The notes under the pieces are model-generated. The model did not search any database and had not been told where the DNA came from. It worked only from the letters and a program-made list of their open reading frames with translations. The translations under genes and the position numbers were made by a program. Below, piece after piece: positions 1 through 9,600 of a stretch of 64,000 bases of DNA. Source of the DNA: Hymenobacter properus (GTDB taxonomy: Bacteria > Bacteroidota > Bacteroidia > Cytophagales > Hymenobacteraceae); contig NZ_JADQDP010000001.1 of assembly GCF_015694735.1 (NCBI RefSeq), forward strand, positions 620,001 through 684,000, read 5' to 3'. The first letter of the stretch is position 1. Every line of letters begins with the position of its first letter.

Positions 1-1962
1 GGTTTCTTCAGCCTGCCCTACCTGCACCCCGACGAGCCCGCCCGGCGCGCCCAGGATTCCACGCTGATTTACCGCACGCCCGGCCTCGTCGGCAACGTGT
101 TCAGCCCCGACGCGCGGGCCGTCACGCTGGTTATCCAAACCACGCCCGACCTCAAAAAGCCGCCCGGCGACTCGCTGCTGGCTAGCCTGCGCAGCGGGCT
201 GGCCAAGCTAAAAGTCCCCGAAAATGAATACCACTTCGCCGGGCGCGCCGTGGCCCAATCGGTTTTTGTGGACCGGCTGCAATGGGAACTGGCCGTGTTC
301 ATGAGCTTGTCGGTACTGCTCGTCACGGGCCTGCTCTGGTTCACGTTCCGGACCTGGTGGGGCGTGGTGCTGCCGCTGGTGGTGGTGCTGGGCGCCATTT
401 TGTGGGGGCTGGGCGTGATGGGCGCCTGCGGCGTGAGCATCGACCTGATGACGGCTCTGCTGCCGGTGATGATGTTCGTGGTGGGCACTTCCGACACGGT
501 GCACATCATCACGCGCTACGTGAGCGAGCTGGGCTACGGCGCCAGCAAGCGCGACGCGTTGCGGGTCACGCTCAAGGAATCGGGCTTCGGTTCGGGGCTG
601 TCGGCGCTCACTACCAGCCTGGGCTTTTTCACGCTGATGACCAGCACCATCCGGCCTATTTACAACTTTGGGCTGTTCACGGGCATTGCGGTGCTGCTGG
701 CGTTTGTGCTCAGCTTCACGCTGCTGCCGGCGCTGCTCTTGCTGCTGCGCAAGCCGCAGCTGCGGGTGCCGCGCCAGCAGGGCCACAGCTGGGACGGCGT
801 GCTGGGCCGCCTGTTTCGCACGGTGCTGGTGCGGCGACGCTTGATTTTTGCCGTGAGTGCGCTGGTGCTGGCCGCCTCCATCGGCCTGGCTACACGGGTC
901 CGCATCAATTCCTCCTTGCTCGATGACTTGTCGAAAAACGACCCCGTGAGGCTGGATTTTGCCTTTTTTGAGCAGAAGTTCGCCGGCGTCCGGCCCTTCG
1001 AATTGGAGCTAAAACCGGCCGGCGGACGCGACATTTATGACCTCACGGTGCTGCGCCAGACGGAGCAGATTGAAGGTTACCTGCAGCGCACCTACGGCCT
1101 GCGCTTCGCCGCCTCGCCCGTCACACTGGTGAAGTCGGTGCGCAAAGCCTTCAATGGCGGTGGCCTGGCCGAGTACCGTCTTCCAGCCGATTCGGCCGAA
1201 CTGGCCCGCCTGCGCGGCAAACTCAAGCTCTTCCGCAAAAAGCCCGAGTTCAGTGCCCTCGCCCTGCCCGACGGCAGCGCGGGCCGCCTCACCGGCCGCA
1301 TGGCCGACGTGGGCAGCATCCGCGCCGATGCCCTGAACGAGGGCCTGCGCCGCTACCTGCGCACGAGCATCGACAGCACCGTGCTGCGTACCCGCCTCAC
1401 CGGCTCAAGCAACCTGATTGACAAGAACAACGAGAACCTCACGCTGAATATGATAACCGGCATGAGCATCGACGTGCTGATGGTCACGCTCATTGTGCTG
1501 GCCCTGTTCCGCTCGCTGCGCATGACGGTGGTGGTGCTCATCCCCAACCTCGTGCCCATCCTCATTGTGGCCGGTGTGATGGGCCTGGCCGGCGTGAGCA
1601 TGAAGGTGAGCACCAGCATCATCTTCACCATCGCCTTCGGCATCGCCGTCGATGATACCATCCACTTTATCAGCAAGCTGCGCCTCACGCTCGCCCACGA
1701 GCCCAACCTGTTCCGAGCCGTGAAGCACACCTACCTGCTGGCCGGCAAGGCGGTTATCGTCACTTCGCTCATCCTGGTGGGCGGCTTCTCCACCCTGCTG
1801 TTCTCGTCCTTCGACGGCACGTTTTACGTGGGCCTGCTCATCGGCCTCACGCTGCTTTTTGGCGTGGTGGCCGAGCTCACGCTGCTGCCGCTGCTGATAC
1901 TGTATTTCTACCGGCACAAGCCTAAGGCGATAGTAGAACCAGCAGCGGAATCATTAGCTTAA
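1..1962 (+). CDS. MMPL/RND-family exporter, 5'-truncated by window edge
   Basis: The reading frame is open from base 1, so the gene begins upstream; a Met inside the frame is not needed. The visible ~653 residues contain two membrane blocks typical of RND/MMPL permeases. The first is at about bases 290-760 and the second at about 1440-1910, each with several hydrophobic helices, separated by a large soluble domain. The second block holds the motif GIAVDDTIHFI, which matches the conserved acidic helix of this superfamily. Proteins of this kind use proton motive force to export lipids or hydrophobic compounds across the inner membrane. The substrate cannot be told from sequence. A small lipoprotein gene follows after 20 bases. 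Confidence 0.88.
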   Translation, partial: GFFSLPYLHPDEPARRAQDSTLIYRTPGLVGNVFSPDARAVTLVIQTTPDLKKPPGDSLLASLRSGLAKLKVPENEYHFAGRAVAQSVFVDRLQWELAVFMSLSVLLVTGLLWFTFRTWWGVVLPLVVVLGAILWGLGVMGACGVSIDLMTALLPVMMFVVGTSDTVHIITRYVSELGYGASKRDALRVTLKESGFGSGLSALTTSLGFFTLMTSTIRPIYNFGLFTGIAVLLAFVLSFTLLPALLLLLRKPQLRVPRQQGHSWDGVLGRLFRTVLVRRRLIFAVSALVLAASIGLATRVRINSSLLDDLSKNDPVRLDFAFFEQKFAGVRPFELELKPAGGRDIYDLTVLRQTEQIEGYLQRTYGLRFAASPVTLVKSVRKAFNGGGLAEYRLPADSAELARLRGKLKLFRKKPEFSALALPDGSAGRLTGRMADVGSIRADALNEGLRRYLRTSIDSTVLRTRLTGSSNLIDKNNENLTLNMITGMSIDVLMVTLIVLALFRSLRMTVVVLIPNLVPILIVAGVMGLAGVSMKVSTSIIFTIAFGIAVDDTIHFISKLRLTLAHEPNLFRAVKHTYLLAGKAVIVTSLILVGGFSTLLFSSFDGTFYVGLLIGLTLLFGVVAELTLLPLLILYFYRHKPKAIVEPAAESLA

Positions 1963-1982
1963 TATTCATTATCTGCATAGCC

Positions 1983-2447
1983 ATGAAAATCGCCGCAACA
2001 TTCAGTTTGCTTCTCGCACTTGGATGTTTCGGCTGCCGCAGTTCTCTTCAGGCTGTTAATAGCTGCGATTGTTGTGACACAACATACACCAGCATCAAAG
2101 CAGCAAATAATTGCCTGTTAGCATCTGGCTCGCCAAAGACAACTGTTGATAACAGGCTGCTTCTTATTGCCTTTGTCACGAATAACATAAAGGCAAATCA
2201 GAAATTGGGCTGGAACATCATTGGCGACAACCAAATTATTAACATCGCTAAACGGCAGTACCTTTTAGTGACACTGGATGCGAATAATTTTCAAGGCTCT
2301 ACTGAATTAAGTGAATTAATTGCCAAGTATAAAAACACCTCATTCTTCGTAATTACCAATCAATCATTGTATCCGTTTGGCAGTTGGACAACTGCAGATA
2401 ACAAGGAATTTGTGATTAGCCAACTTGTCACTGGAAATGGTCCATAA
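1983..2447 (+). CDS. Small lipoprotein with thioredoxin-like outline
   Basis: The 154-residue product begins with a hydrophobic signal peptide ending in ALGCFGC, so lipidation at Cys15 or Cys18 is likely. The remainder has the order of a thioredoxin-like fold: a strand LLLIAFV, a helix, a second strand QYLLVTLDAN, and FFVITNQSLYPFGSW, which resembles the strand before a cis-Pro. The usual CxxC is missing from the expected place after the first strand. A CDCC cluster lies near the N-terminus instead. The gene is clearly more AT-rich than the exporter before it, which hints at separate ancestry. The thioredoxin comparison is an inference and the function is unknown. Confidence 0.7.
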   Translation: MKIAATFSLLLALGCFGCRSSLQAVNSCDCCDTTYTSIKAANNCLLASGSPKTTVDNRLLLIAFVTNNIKANQKLGWNIIGDNQIINIAKRQYLLVTLDANNFQGSTELSELIAKYKNTSFFVITNQSLYPFGSWTTADNKEFVISQLVTGNGP

Positions 2448-2484
2448 GCTGTAGCAGACAGATTAAAACGGTTATTGGATTTCC

Positions 2485-2643
2485 TTAAACTCCCTCCGTC
2501 CGGTAAATAACGTTTGAGCGCAGCACGTACTTCACGCCCTGCGTCACTTCGCTACATTCGTGGAAGAGGCTGTTCAGGAAAATTAGCGCCATGCCCTGCC
2601 GCGGCTGGATATGCAGCCCGCGATACGTGGTGTCGCCGCCCAG
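2485..2643 (-). pseudogene. C-terminal remnant of a prolyl-4-hydroxylase-like 2OG-Fe(II) oxygenase
   Basis: The minus strand is open here and ends in TAA. It reads GGDTTYRGLHIQPRQG, then ALIFLNSLFHECSEVTQG, then KYVLRSNVIYRTEGV. This matches the C-terminal half of the P4Hc/2OG-Fe(II) oxygenase fold: the GGxTxF strand, the distal iron-binding His (LFH) and the basic residue that binds 2-oxoglutarate (VKYVLRS). A stop codon precedes it at 2644-2646 and no N-terminal half with the HxD motif is found upstream. It is therefore a truncated relic of about 53 codons. Confidence 0.6.
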
Positions 2644-2667
2644 TCAGCGGCGTAAATTTCGTGCGGC

Positions 2668-2708
2668 TAGCTACGGGAAAGACGCACGCAGCGACCTTTC
2701 CGTAGCTA
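2668..2708. repeat. Imperfect inverted repeat beside the oxygenase relic
   Basis: TAGCTACGGGAAAG and CTTTCCGTAGCTA pair across a spacer of about 14 bases, with one unpaired base. It lies where the oxygenase relic loses its reading frame and just downstream of the minus-strand lipoprotein. It could be a terminator stem or the edge of the event that deleted the oxygenase. Confidence 0.45.
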
Positions 2709-2725
2709 AGTGAAAGTCAGGATAT

Positions 2726-3421
2726 TCAATAAGTAACTCGATGCACATAGGTAGCTCCAGGAGCCAGCCGAACGGTATCGTGCGCTACTACCAACTGACC
2801 ATTGACCGTTTTAAAGCTTTTTAAATCGACTGGTTGGTTTGCGGCCACTTCGATATTGCCGCTTGGCAATTGGTTGAAAGTGAATACGACGGCATAAGTG
2901 AAACGCCCGCGGCCGCGGTAGGCTCCGTTCGCAAAGCCGTATTCGCCCCAGTAATCGCCCACAATCTGCGCGGCATTGGTGATTTCCGGATGGACAAACG
3001 CTTTACGGGGCAGAAGCCAATCACTTACAATGACTGTATCCCGGCTCAGGCCCAGCCAGCTAGCTCCCGTTTGGTCACGGTCAAGGATGTACTTGCTGGC
3101 ATCACCCGAATAGCAAACTTCGAAATAGCCATCTTTCAACTCATCCTCTTTTACATAGAAATTGAGGCGGTAATTTCCTTGGGCATCCGTCACCGTTTTG
3201 GCTTTAGTCCGGACGTCTGTGCTGAAGGCACCTTTCCAACGTACCCACTGCATGCGGACCGGCAATCCGGCAAGCGGGGTGGCGCGGTTATCGGTGGTGA
3301 AACGCCCCACTATTGTGGTGCAATGGTCGCTACACGCTGGCTCCTCTACCTCTTCCTTCTTACAACTGACACAACTGATTACGGCAATACCATACAGAAT
3401 GGTGCTGAATAACTTTTCCAT
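2726..3421 (-). CDS. Lipoprotein with carboxypeptidase-regulatory-like domain
   Basis: The start is set at the Met that opens a typical signal peptide (MEKLFSTILYGIAVISCVSC). The longer upstream reading has no signal character. The lipobox VSC is followed by an acidic tether, KKEEVEEPACSDHC. Residues ~35-110 contain GRFTTDNRATPLAGLPV and VTDAQGNYRLNFYV, which fit an Ig-like carboxypeptidase-regulatory or SusD-type accessory domain (G-x-V...G.pV.v...T.TD..G.y.l). The C-terminal part is beta-rich and unassigned. The product is probably anchored in the outer membrane or periplasm. A specific function cannot be given. Confidence 0.75.
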   Translation of the reverse strand: MEKLFSTILYGIAVISCVSCKKEEVEEPACSDHCTTIVGRFTTDNRATPLAGLPVRMQWVRWKGAFSTDVRTKAKTVTDAQGNYRLNFYVKEDELKDGYFEVCYSGDASKYILDRDQTGASWLGLSRDTVIVSDWLLPRKAFVHPEITNAAQIVGDYWGEYGFANGAYRGRGRFTYAVVFTFNQLPSGNIEVAANQPVDLKSFKTVNGQLVVAHDTVRLAPGATYVHRVTY

Positions 3422-3679
3422 AGCGCGGTGAAGTGAGAACCAGTGGATTTGTCCAAAAGTATTTGGCTCTGTGCCGACAGACAATCTAACTTTTTTCAGA
3501 AAAGGACTTTTAGAAGCGTTGCCCCAGGCTTTTAAAAGCAGGATTGTAGCTAACTGGCAGTATTTGTCAAGCTAAAAATCCGACATTACCGATACAAGAA
3601 ACGGGCTAATGCTCCCCTCATTTTGGCTCATGAGGTAGGCCATCGCTTCTCACCATAAGTGTGGAATCAGAACATCCAT

Positions 3680-3687
3680 TAACTTTG
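3680..3687 (+). promoter_or_regulatory. Bacteroidota -7 box TAACTTTG
   Basis: Exact match to TAnnTTTG, 22 bases before the ATG of the MpaB-type oxygenase. No convincing -33 TTG is seen at the usual distance. Confidence 0.5.
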
Positions 3688-3709
3688 CAACTCAAAGTTC
3701 TTTTTCACC

Positions 3710-4540
3710 ATGAACTATTTCGTTGCTCCCGATTCCATTGTGCGCCGCATCTGGGGCTCGGCCGATACGGTGCTTTTCATTTTCGCCGGTGCGGCGGCCG
3801 AGTTTGCCTTGAATAAGGCCGTGGACTGGCTCTATTTCACCGGCCGCCTGCCCGCCGACCCGCTCGACCGCCTGTTCTCCACCGTCGACTACGCCCGCCG
3901 TATCGTGTTTGCCGACCGCGCCGGGGCCGAGAAGGCCATCGACACCATCGCCGCCATTCACGGCGCGGTGGAGGCCAAGCGCGGCCGGGCCATCCCCGAC
4001 TGGGCCTACCGCGACGTGCTGTTCATGCTGATAGGCTATTCCATTCGGGCATTTGAGGTACTGGAGCGGCCGCTCACCGAGGCTGAGTGCGCCGAAATTA
4101 TGGCCGTATTCACACGGGTGGGCCAGCGCATGGGCATCCCCGATTTGCCCACTACTTACGCAGCCTGGCAAGTGGCCCGGCAGCAGCACCTGGCCCAAAA
4201 TCTCTTGCTGAGCTCCTATACAAAAGACTTATATGTGCAATACCACAAGCACCTGGGCGGCCCCCGCTACCACTTGCTACGGGCCGTGCAGGGCCTGGTG
4301 GTGCCGCCAGCCGTGCGAGAGATGCTCGACTTGCCGCCTGGGGGCCTGATAAGCCCGGCCGTGACCGCCTACCGCCTCACCAAGCAGTGGCCGGTCAGCC
4401 AATGGGCCAAAAACGCCATGTTGCCGGCCGAGTATCAAGGCCGCATTCAGGCTCTGAATGCCCCACCGCTGGACCAAGCCGCCGCGGTGGGTTCGCAGCC
4501 GTTGCCCAAACGCTGCCCGATGCATTTTTTGCACAGCTAG
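3710..4540 (+). CDS. Oxygenase MpaB family protein (DUF2236)
   Basis: This 276-residue protein matches the DUF2236/MpaB family, which also includes the latex-clearing protein Lcp. Family features are the N-terminal GSADTVLFIFAGAAAEFAL segment, then AVDWLYFTG, and a mostly helical body with charged and histidine positions such as YVQYHKHLGG. Members are b-type-heme or related oxygenases acting on hydrophobic substrates, and most bacterial members are uncharacterised. A TAACTTTG box lies 22 bases upstream of the ATG. The DUF2809 gene starts only one base after the stop, so the two are almost certainly cotranscribed. Confidence 0.78.
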   Translation: MNYFVAPDSIVRRIWGSADTVLFIFAGAAAEFALNKAVDWLYFTGRLPADPLDRLFSTVDYARRIVFADRAGAEKAIDTIAAIHGAVEAKRGRAIPDWAYRDVLFMLIGYSIRAFEVLERPLTEAECAEIMAVFTRVGQRMGIPDLPTTYAAWQVARQQHLAQNLLLSSYTKDLYVQYHKHLGGPRYHLLRAVQGLVVPPAVREMLDLPPGGLISPAVTAYRLTKQWPVSQWAKNAMLPAEYQGRIQALNAPPLDQAAAVGSQPLPKRCPMHFLHS

Positions 4541-4541
4541 A

Positions 4542-4958
4542 ATGGGCATGCAGCTACGAATAAATAAGTGGTATTTGCTCTGTGCCAGCACATTGTTGAT
4601 ACTGGAAACCCTCATTGCGCTTTTCCTGCACGATACAATCATTCGGCCCTACGTGGGGGATGTTCTGGCTCCCATCTTCCTTTACTGCCTGGTGCGCGGT
4701 GGCCTTCTGATATCGCCCAAGCGCGCGGCTATGGGGGTGCTGCTCATCTCATATCTGATAGAGTGCCTGCAATATTTTCATCTGCTGGCGTTGCTGGGCT
4801 GGCAACACCACCGGCTGGTGGCCGTGCTGCTGGGCAACCATTTTGAGTGGGCCGACCTGCTGGCCTATACCGGTGGCGTGGCGCTGGCTTTGCTGGCGGA
4901 GGGCATGGTGAGGGCCCGCTCCACCGCCCGGAACGAATGGCTTGGCACGTCAGGTTAG
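4542..4958 (+). CDS. DUF2809 family membrane protein
   Basis: The product has 138 residues with four or so hydrophobic helices. The segment ALFLHDTIIRPYVGDVLAPI followed by FLYCLVRG is the signature of DUF2809 (the consensus has IHD.fvRp..GD.L.v...Y). A second ATG six bases downstream (4548) is an equally possible start. Translation is probably coupled to the oxygenase before it. The molecular role of DUF2809 proteins is unknown. Confidence 0.78.
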   Translation: MGMQLRINKWYLLCASTLLILETLIALFLHDTIIRPYVGDVLAPIFLYCLVRGGLLISPKRAAMGVLLISYLIECLQYFHLLALLGWQHHRLVAVLLGNHFEWADLLAYTGGVALALLAEGMVRARSTARNEWLGTSG

Positions 4959-5005
4959 GGCCAACGTGGGTCTGGCCAGCCGGGAAGGCTTTGGCGGCCC
5001 GGTGC

Positions 5006-5013
5006 TATTTTTA
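5006..5013 (+). promoter_or_regulatory. -7-like box TATTTTTA, duplicated at 6091
   Basis: TATTTTTA matches TAnnTTTG at 7 of 8 positions and lies 13 bases before the FKBP start. The same box followed by an A-rich spacer precedes the second FKBP gene at 6091-6098. Leader and coding sequence were therefore duplicated together. Confidence 0.4.
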
Positions 5014-5026
5014 CCAAAAAACTGCT

Positions 5027-5944
5027 ATGAAATTTCTTTTTGCTCCCGGCCTGCTCCGGTTCTTTTTCCTGTTGCTGCTCGGCGCGGCCAGCCTGGCCAC
5101 GACTTCCTGCAAGAAAGATGAGCCCGAAATTCAGGACTACAGTGCCCGCGACCAGGGCTTGATTAAGGACTATCTGACCGCCAACAACATCACCACGGCT
5201 CAGGAGCAGGCCTCGGGGCTTTATTTCCTACCGGTGCGAACCAACCCGAACGCTACAAAGGTGGCCGTGGGCTCCTACGTATCGGTGCTCTACACGGCGC
5301 ACCTGCTCGATGCGGCCGGCACGGTGTTCGACGCCTCATCGCGCCATAACAACCTGCCCGTGACCTTTGTGGTGGGCGCCGGGCAGCTGATTTCCGGGTT
5401 TGAGCAAGGCATTTCCCTGATGCACATCGGCGACAAGGCCGAGCTGCTGATTCCGTCCCGCCTGGCTTATGGCGCTTCGACGGGCAACGGCCTTATCCCG
5501 GCCAATTCGGTGGTGCGCTTTGAGGTGGAAGTGGTCGATTACAAAGCAGTAGATGACAACCTGATTACGAGCTACCTAACCAGCAAGAACATCACCACGG
5601 CGCAAAAACAAACGTCGGGGCTGTACTTCCTGCCCGTCGTTACCAACGCGAATGCGGTGCGGCCGGCCATTGGCTCCACGGTGGTGGTGCAGTACACCGG
5701 GCACCTGCTCGATGCGGCCGGCACGGTGTTCGATGCTTCCACGCCCAGCTCGCCGCTCACATTTACCCTGGGCCGGGGGCAGCTGATTGCCGGCTTCGAG
5801 GAAGGCATTGCCCTGATGCACAAAGGCGATAAGGCGGAACTGCTGATTCCGTCGGGCTTGGCCTACGGGCCGCAGGGCGCCAGCACCCGCATTGCCCCCA
5901 ATACCGTGCTGCGCTTTGAAGTGGAGGTAGTGGACGTGCGCTAA
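5027..5944 (+). CDS. Lipoprotein with two FKBP-type peptidyl-prolyl isomerase domains
   Basis: The 305-residue product starts with a signal peptide and lipobox (LATTSC, Cys at ~30). Two FKBP domains follow at residues ~50-170 and ~180-305. Each begins with a small helical lead (NNITTAQ) and SGLYFLPV. Each then has the FKBP core: VLYTAHLLD or VQYTGHLLD, GTVFDAS, a G-Q-LI-GFE segment, GDKAELLIPS.LAYG and VRFEVEVVD. FKBPs speed cis-trans isomerisation of prolyl bonds; this one would act in the periplasm or on the outer membrane. The two halves share long nearly identical DNA (around 5304 and 5703), so the duplication is recent or kept alike by conversion. Confidence 0.9.
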   Translation: MKFLFAPGLLRFFFLLLLGAASLATTSCKKDEPEIQDYSARDQGLIKDYLTANNITTAQEQASGLYFLPVRTNPNATKVAVGSYVSVLYTAHLLDAAGTVFDASSRHNNLPVTFVVGAGQLISGFEQGISLMHIGDKAELLIPSRLAYGASTGNGLIPANSVVRFEVEVVDYKAVDDNLITSYLTSKNITTAQKQTSGLYFLPVVTNANAVRPAIGSTVVVQYTGHLLDAAGTVFDASTPSSPLTFTLGRGQLIAGFEEGIALMHKGDKAELLIPSGLAYGPQGASTRIAPNTVLRFEVEVVDVR

Positions 5945-5972
5945 GTGCCCAATGCGCCGATGCGCCCATGAG

Positions 5973-6012
5973 AAGCCGGTGGCCAGCACTATGCCTGGTC
6001 ACCGGCTTTTTT
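5973..6012 (+). terminator. Rho-independent terminator after the double-FKBP gene
   Basis: The stem AAGCCGGTGGCCAG / CCTGGTCACCGGCTT has one mismatch and is followed by a run of T. It lies 28 bases after the stop codon. Confidence 0.75.
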
Positions 6013-6111
6013 AGATAGTTCGGAAGCTGCCAACAAGGACGAAAGCCGCCTTAACCGACCGGCTTCATGCAAACCATGGCAGGTCACCCTTATTTTTACT
6101 TAAAAAAACAC

Positions 6112-6615
6112 ATGAAATTTCCTTTTTCAACCGGCTTGCTCCGGCTCTTATTCCCCGTGCTGCTGGGCTCGGCCGCGGTGGTCACCACCGCTTGCCAGAA
6201 AGAAGAAACCGTTGATTACGCGGCCGTCGATGAAGGCCACATCAAGAAGTACATCGCCGACAATAACATCACCAACGCGCAGCGCCAGGCTTCAGGCCTA
6301 TACTACGTGCCTGTGACGACGGTGCCCACGGCGCAGAAAGCGGTGGCGGGCAAAACGGTTTCGGTGCTCTATACCGGTACGTTTCTCGATGGCAAAGTTT
6401 TCGATGCTTCCAAGAACCGGTACACGCCCATCAGCTTCGTACTGGGCAATAACCAGGTTATCAAAGGGTGGGACGAAGGCATTGCGCTCATGCGCAAAGG
6501 CGAGAAAAGCGTATTGCTAATCCCCTCAGCGCTGGGCTACAAAGACCAGCAGGCCGGTTCCATTCCGCCCAACACGGTGCTGCGGTTCGAGGTCGAGCTG
6601 GTTGACATTCAATAG
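6112..6615 (+). CDS. Single-domain FKBP-type isomerase lipoprotein
   Basis: This 167-residue product is a paralogue of the upstream two-domain protein: same N-terminal pattern (MKF-FS-GLLRLLF, lipobox VVTTAC), same helical lead NNITNAQRQASGLYYVPV and one FKBP core (VSVLYTGTFLDG, KVFDAS, VIKGWDEGIALM, VLLIPSALGY, NTVLRFEVELVD). The ATG at 6112 is preferred over the earlier Met because the signal peptide begins there. The A-rich leader is almost the same as that of the upstream gene. Its role is presumably folding of secreted proteins. It converges with the helicase gene, 14 bases between stops. Confidence 0.9.
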   Translation: MKFPFSTGLLRLLFPVLLGSAAVVTTACQKEETVDYAAVDEGHIKKYIADNNITNAQRQASGLYYVPVTTVPTAQKAVAGKTVSVLYTGTFLDGKVFDASKNRYTPISFVLGNNQVIKGWDEGIALMRKGEKSVLLIPSALGYKDQQAGSIPPNTVLRFEVELVDIQ

Positions 6616-6629
6616 CCAGCGCAGTGCCT

Positions 6630-9600
6630 TCAGGCCCCACCCACCCGTGCCAGCAGCGCGGCGTGGTGCGGGGCCCGGCGCAGAATCTCCTCATTGCCGA
6701 GCAGCACCAGCTGCTGCCGCGCCCGCGTGAGAGCCACGTTGAGCTTGCGGTCGACGGTGCCGTCCTCGTTGGGCGACACCATCAGCTCCAGTTGGTGCTC
6801 GTGGTGGCAGCAGAAACTCACCACAATGACGTCACGCTGCGAGCCTTGGTAGCGCTCCACGGTATCCACGCTCACCTGCGTTAGCGTGGGCAGCTTCAGC
6901 TCTGCCGCTAGTGCCGCCAGCCGGGCTCGGATAAGGGCCGCCTGGTTGCGGTAGCTGGCAATGATGCCCAGCGTGGTTTCGGGGTTGAAATCGGGCCCGT
7001 AGCCCTGCACCACGTAGGCGGCGGTGCGGGCCGCCAGGTCGGCCTCCTGGGCCGATTCTTTCATGGATAAATCTTCGGGCTGGCGGCGCGTGGGCACAAA
7101 CACCAGGCGCCGGGCGTACAGCTGCTCGGTGAAGGCATCGGTGGGTGCGGGCCAGGTGGCGCGGTTCAGGGGCTCGTGCTGCCAGGGCATGGGGCAGCGC
7201 AGCAGGCCGTTGTAGAAGTCGTCGTTCACCAGCGCCACCAGTTCGGTGTGCATGCGGTAGTGGTCGGCGAGGGTGCCGTGGGCGTGGGGCCACTGCGCTT
7301 CGGCTTTTTTGAACAGCCGCTCGAAGTAGGAATTGCGCAGGTTGCTGAGGCCCAGCTCCTGCTGCAGCAGCTCAGCCACCTCCTCGGCCACGGCGCTGGC
7401 TTCGGGCTCCTGCGTGACCACGGCCGGCAGCTGGCGATGGTCGCCGATGAGGATGAACTTATTGACTTTGGAGAGCAGGCTCAGCATGGGCGCTTCGAGC
7501 ACCTGGCTGGCTTCATCCACCACGGCCAGGTCGAACTGCTTGAGGGTGAACAGCTCGGGCTTGCCCAGCAGGCTGGCCACGGTACCCACGTAAAACGGGC
7601 AGTTCTTGAGCCGGTCGCGCACGGCCTGGCGCGTGGCGCAGTCGCGCAGCATGTTATCGAGCAAATAGGGCCGGTAGTGCGGCGCCGTGCCCAGCCGCGA
7701 GCCCACCCGAATAAAGGGCAGCCCGGCCGCCACCAGCTGCTCGCAGATTTCATCCACGGCGCGGTTGGTGTAGGCGGCCAGCAGCGTGTGCTTGTCCTGC
7801 TTGTAAAGCCGCTCGGCCAGTTCGCGTAGCACGGCGCGGGTTTTGCCGGTGCCGGGCGGGCCGCAGAGCACAAACCAATCGGGTGCGGCCAAGGCGCGGG
7901 CCACCACCTCGGGCGCCGTGGTAGCGGGCGGCGAGGCCGGTGTCCAGAATTCGGGCTCGGGCCGACGGGGGGCAGTGCGGGCCAACAGCCGCTGGCGGCG
8001 CTCCGGCGCCAAACTTAGGAAGGCCGAAATGCTGGCCCACTCGCGGCGGAAGGTATCGTAGGTGTCGGGTTCCAGGGCCCAGTGCGAGTGGCCGTGCAGG
8101 TAGCGCGGGGCCAGCCGCCGGTTTCGGATGGAAAGCACCACGCGGCCGTCGGTGCCGAGGTCCTCGGCCAGCACCACTTTCACTACCTGGGCATCGAGGA
8201 CGCTAAGGGGCGCAGCCTGGTCGGGCGCCACGCCGGCCTTGCGGCGCGGGTAGAGAATCAGCGTGTCGCCGGCTCGGAAGTTGACTTCGCGCCCACCGGC
8301 CGGGCGCTGAAACACCAGGTGCGGGCCAAGGCCGTCGCGGGCTTCGTCGTCGGCATTGCTTTGGTCTTCAATTAATTCCAGCTCATCGAGCAGGCTGAAG
8401 TTTTGATGTTTGCGGGCCTGGGGCAGCAGCCAGAGGCCGGCCTGCCCGCCAGCATCGCCGGGGCGGGCCTCGTCGCCGAGCAGGGTGAGGCGCATCTCGC
8501 GGGCCGAGAAGCGAATCAGCTCCAGGCAGTAGGCGCGTTCCACCAGGTCGGCCGCGGCCCAGGCGTTGGCCACGTGCTGGGCTTTGTCGCGGCCGAAGCT
8601 GGGCAGCCCGCTCAGGTCAGGTTTGATAACGGGCGTGAGCAGCTGCCGCGTCTGGCGGGGGCCGGTGGCGCGGGCCAGCTGCAGCTCCACCCCCACCAAT
8701 TGATTGCGGGCGTTGAGCAGGCGGTCAATCAGGGCTTGGTCCTGGTCAACGCGGCGCACGGCGCTCTGGCCATCGGCAGCGCTGGAATACAGAATGCTGG
8801 TGCGGCCCCGGCCGGCGGTTTCGCCGTCGGCCCCGAACACCGACTCCAGCAGCAGACGGTAGAGCTGGGCCTGGGCGGTGTGGTTGGTCCAGGGCGGGCC
8901 GCTGGGCACCGATTTCGAGCTCTTCAACTCGATGAGGTCGTAGCCGGTGTTGCTTTCGTGCAACAGGTCGAGGCGGCCCTGCAGGCCGTAGGTGGCCGAG
9001 AGGAAGGTGGGTTCGAGGAAGCAGTCGGCCACGCGCAAGCGCTGCTGCTGGTAGCCGGTGCGGCTGTCGGCCACGAAGCCGCGCCGCTGGGTATCGCGCA
9101 GGGTGGCGTGGTGGCGGCGCAGGTCGTTGAACAGCTCCGGCACGCCGTTGCGGGTCTGAAACTCAGGCAGCGTGCTCAGCGACAGCGGCGCGAGGCGGAA
9201 CAGGCGCTTGTGAAGGAAGTGCTCGAGGTCGAAGTCGGAAGTGCCTAGTGCCTGGGGCTTGGTGCCTGGCTCATCAGCCACGTTAGTGCTGGCAGCGGCA
9301 TCAAACGTGTTTTCAATTCCGGTGAAGCTATTTCTTGCGAAACCCTGGCCGGGCCGGCCTTTTTCCAGCAGGTTCGACAACGCAGCCATGCGCTCCTTCA
9401 CTTCGGAATCTTTGCGCTGGCTTTTCAGCTCCTCGTTGCGGGCGGCATGGCTCACTTCTTCGTCCAGCAGCATGTTCACCAGGTTACCGAGCACCAGCGG
9501 GCGCGATATTTCATCGGGCAAAAAGGCGCTAATAAGAGCCCACTCGGGGATGGTGCCATCCTTTTGGGCGCATTCGGCCACGGTGGTTACGCTGATGAGG

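Noticed and set aside
2514..2705. 63-codon plus-strand frame (MSAARTSRPASLRYIRG)
   Set aside because: It is the shadow of the oxygenase relic on the minus strand, which carries the recognisable motif.
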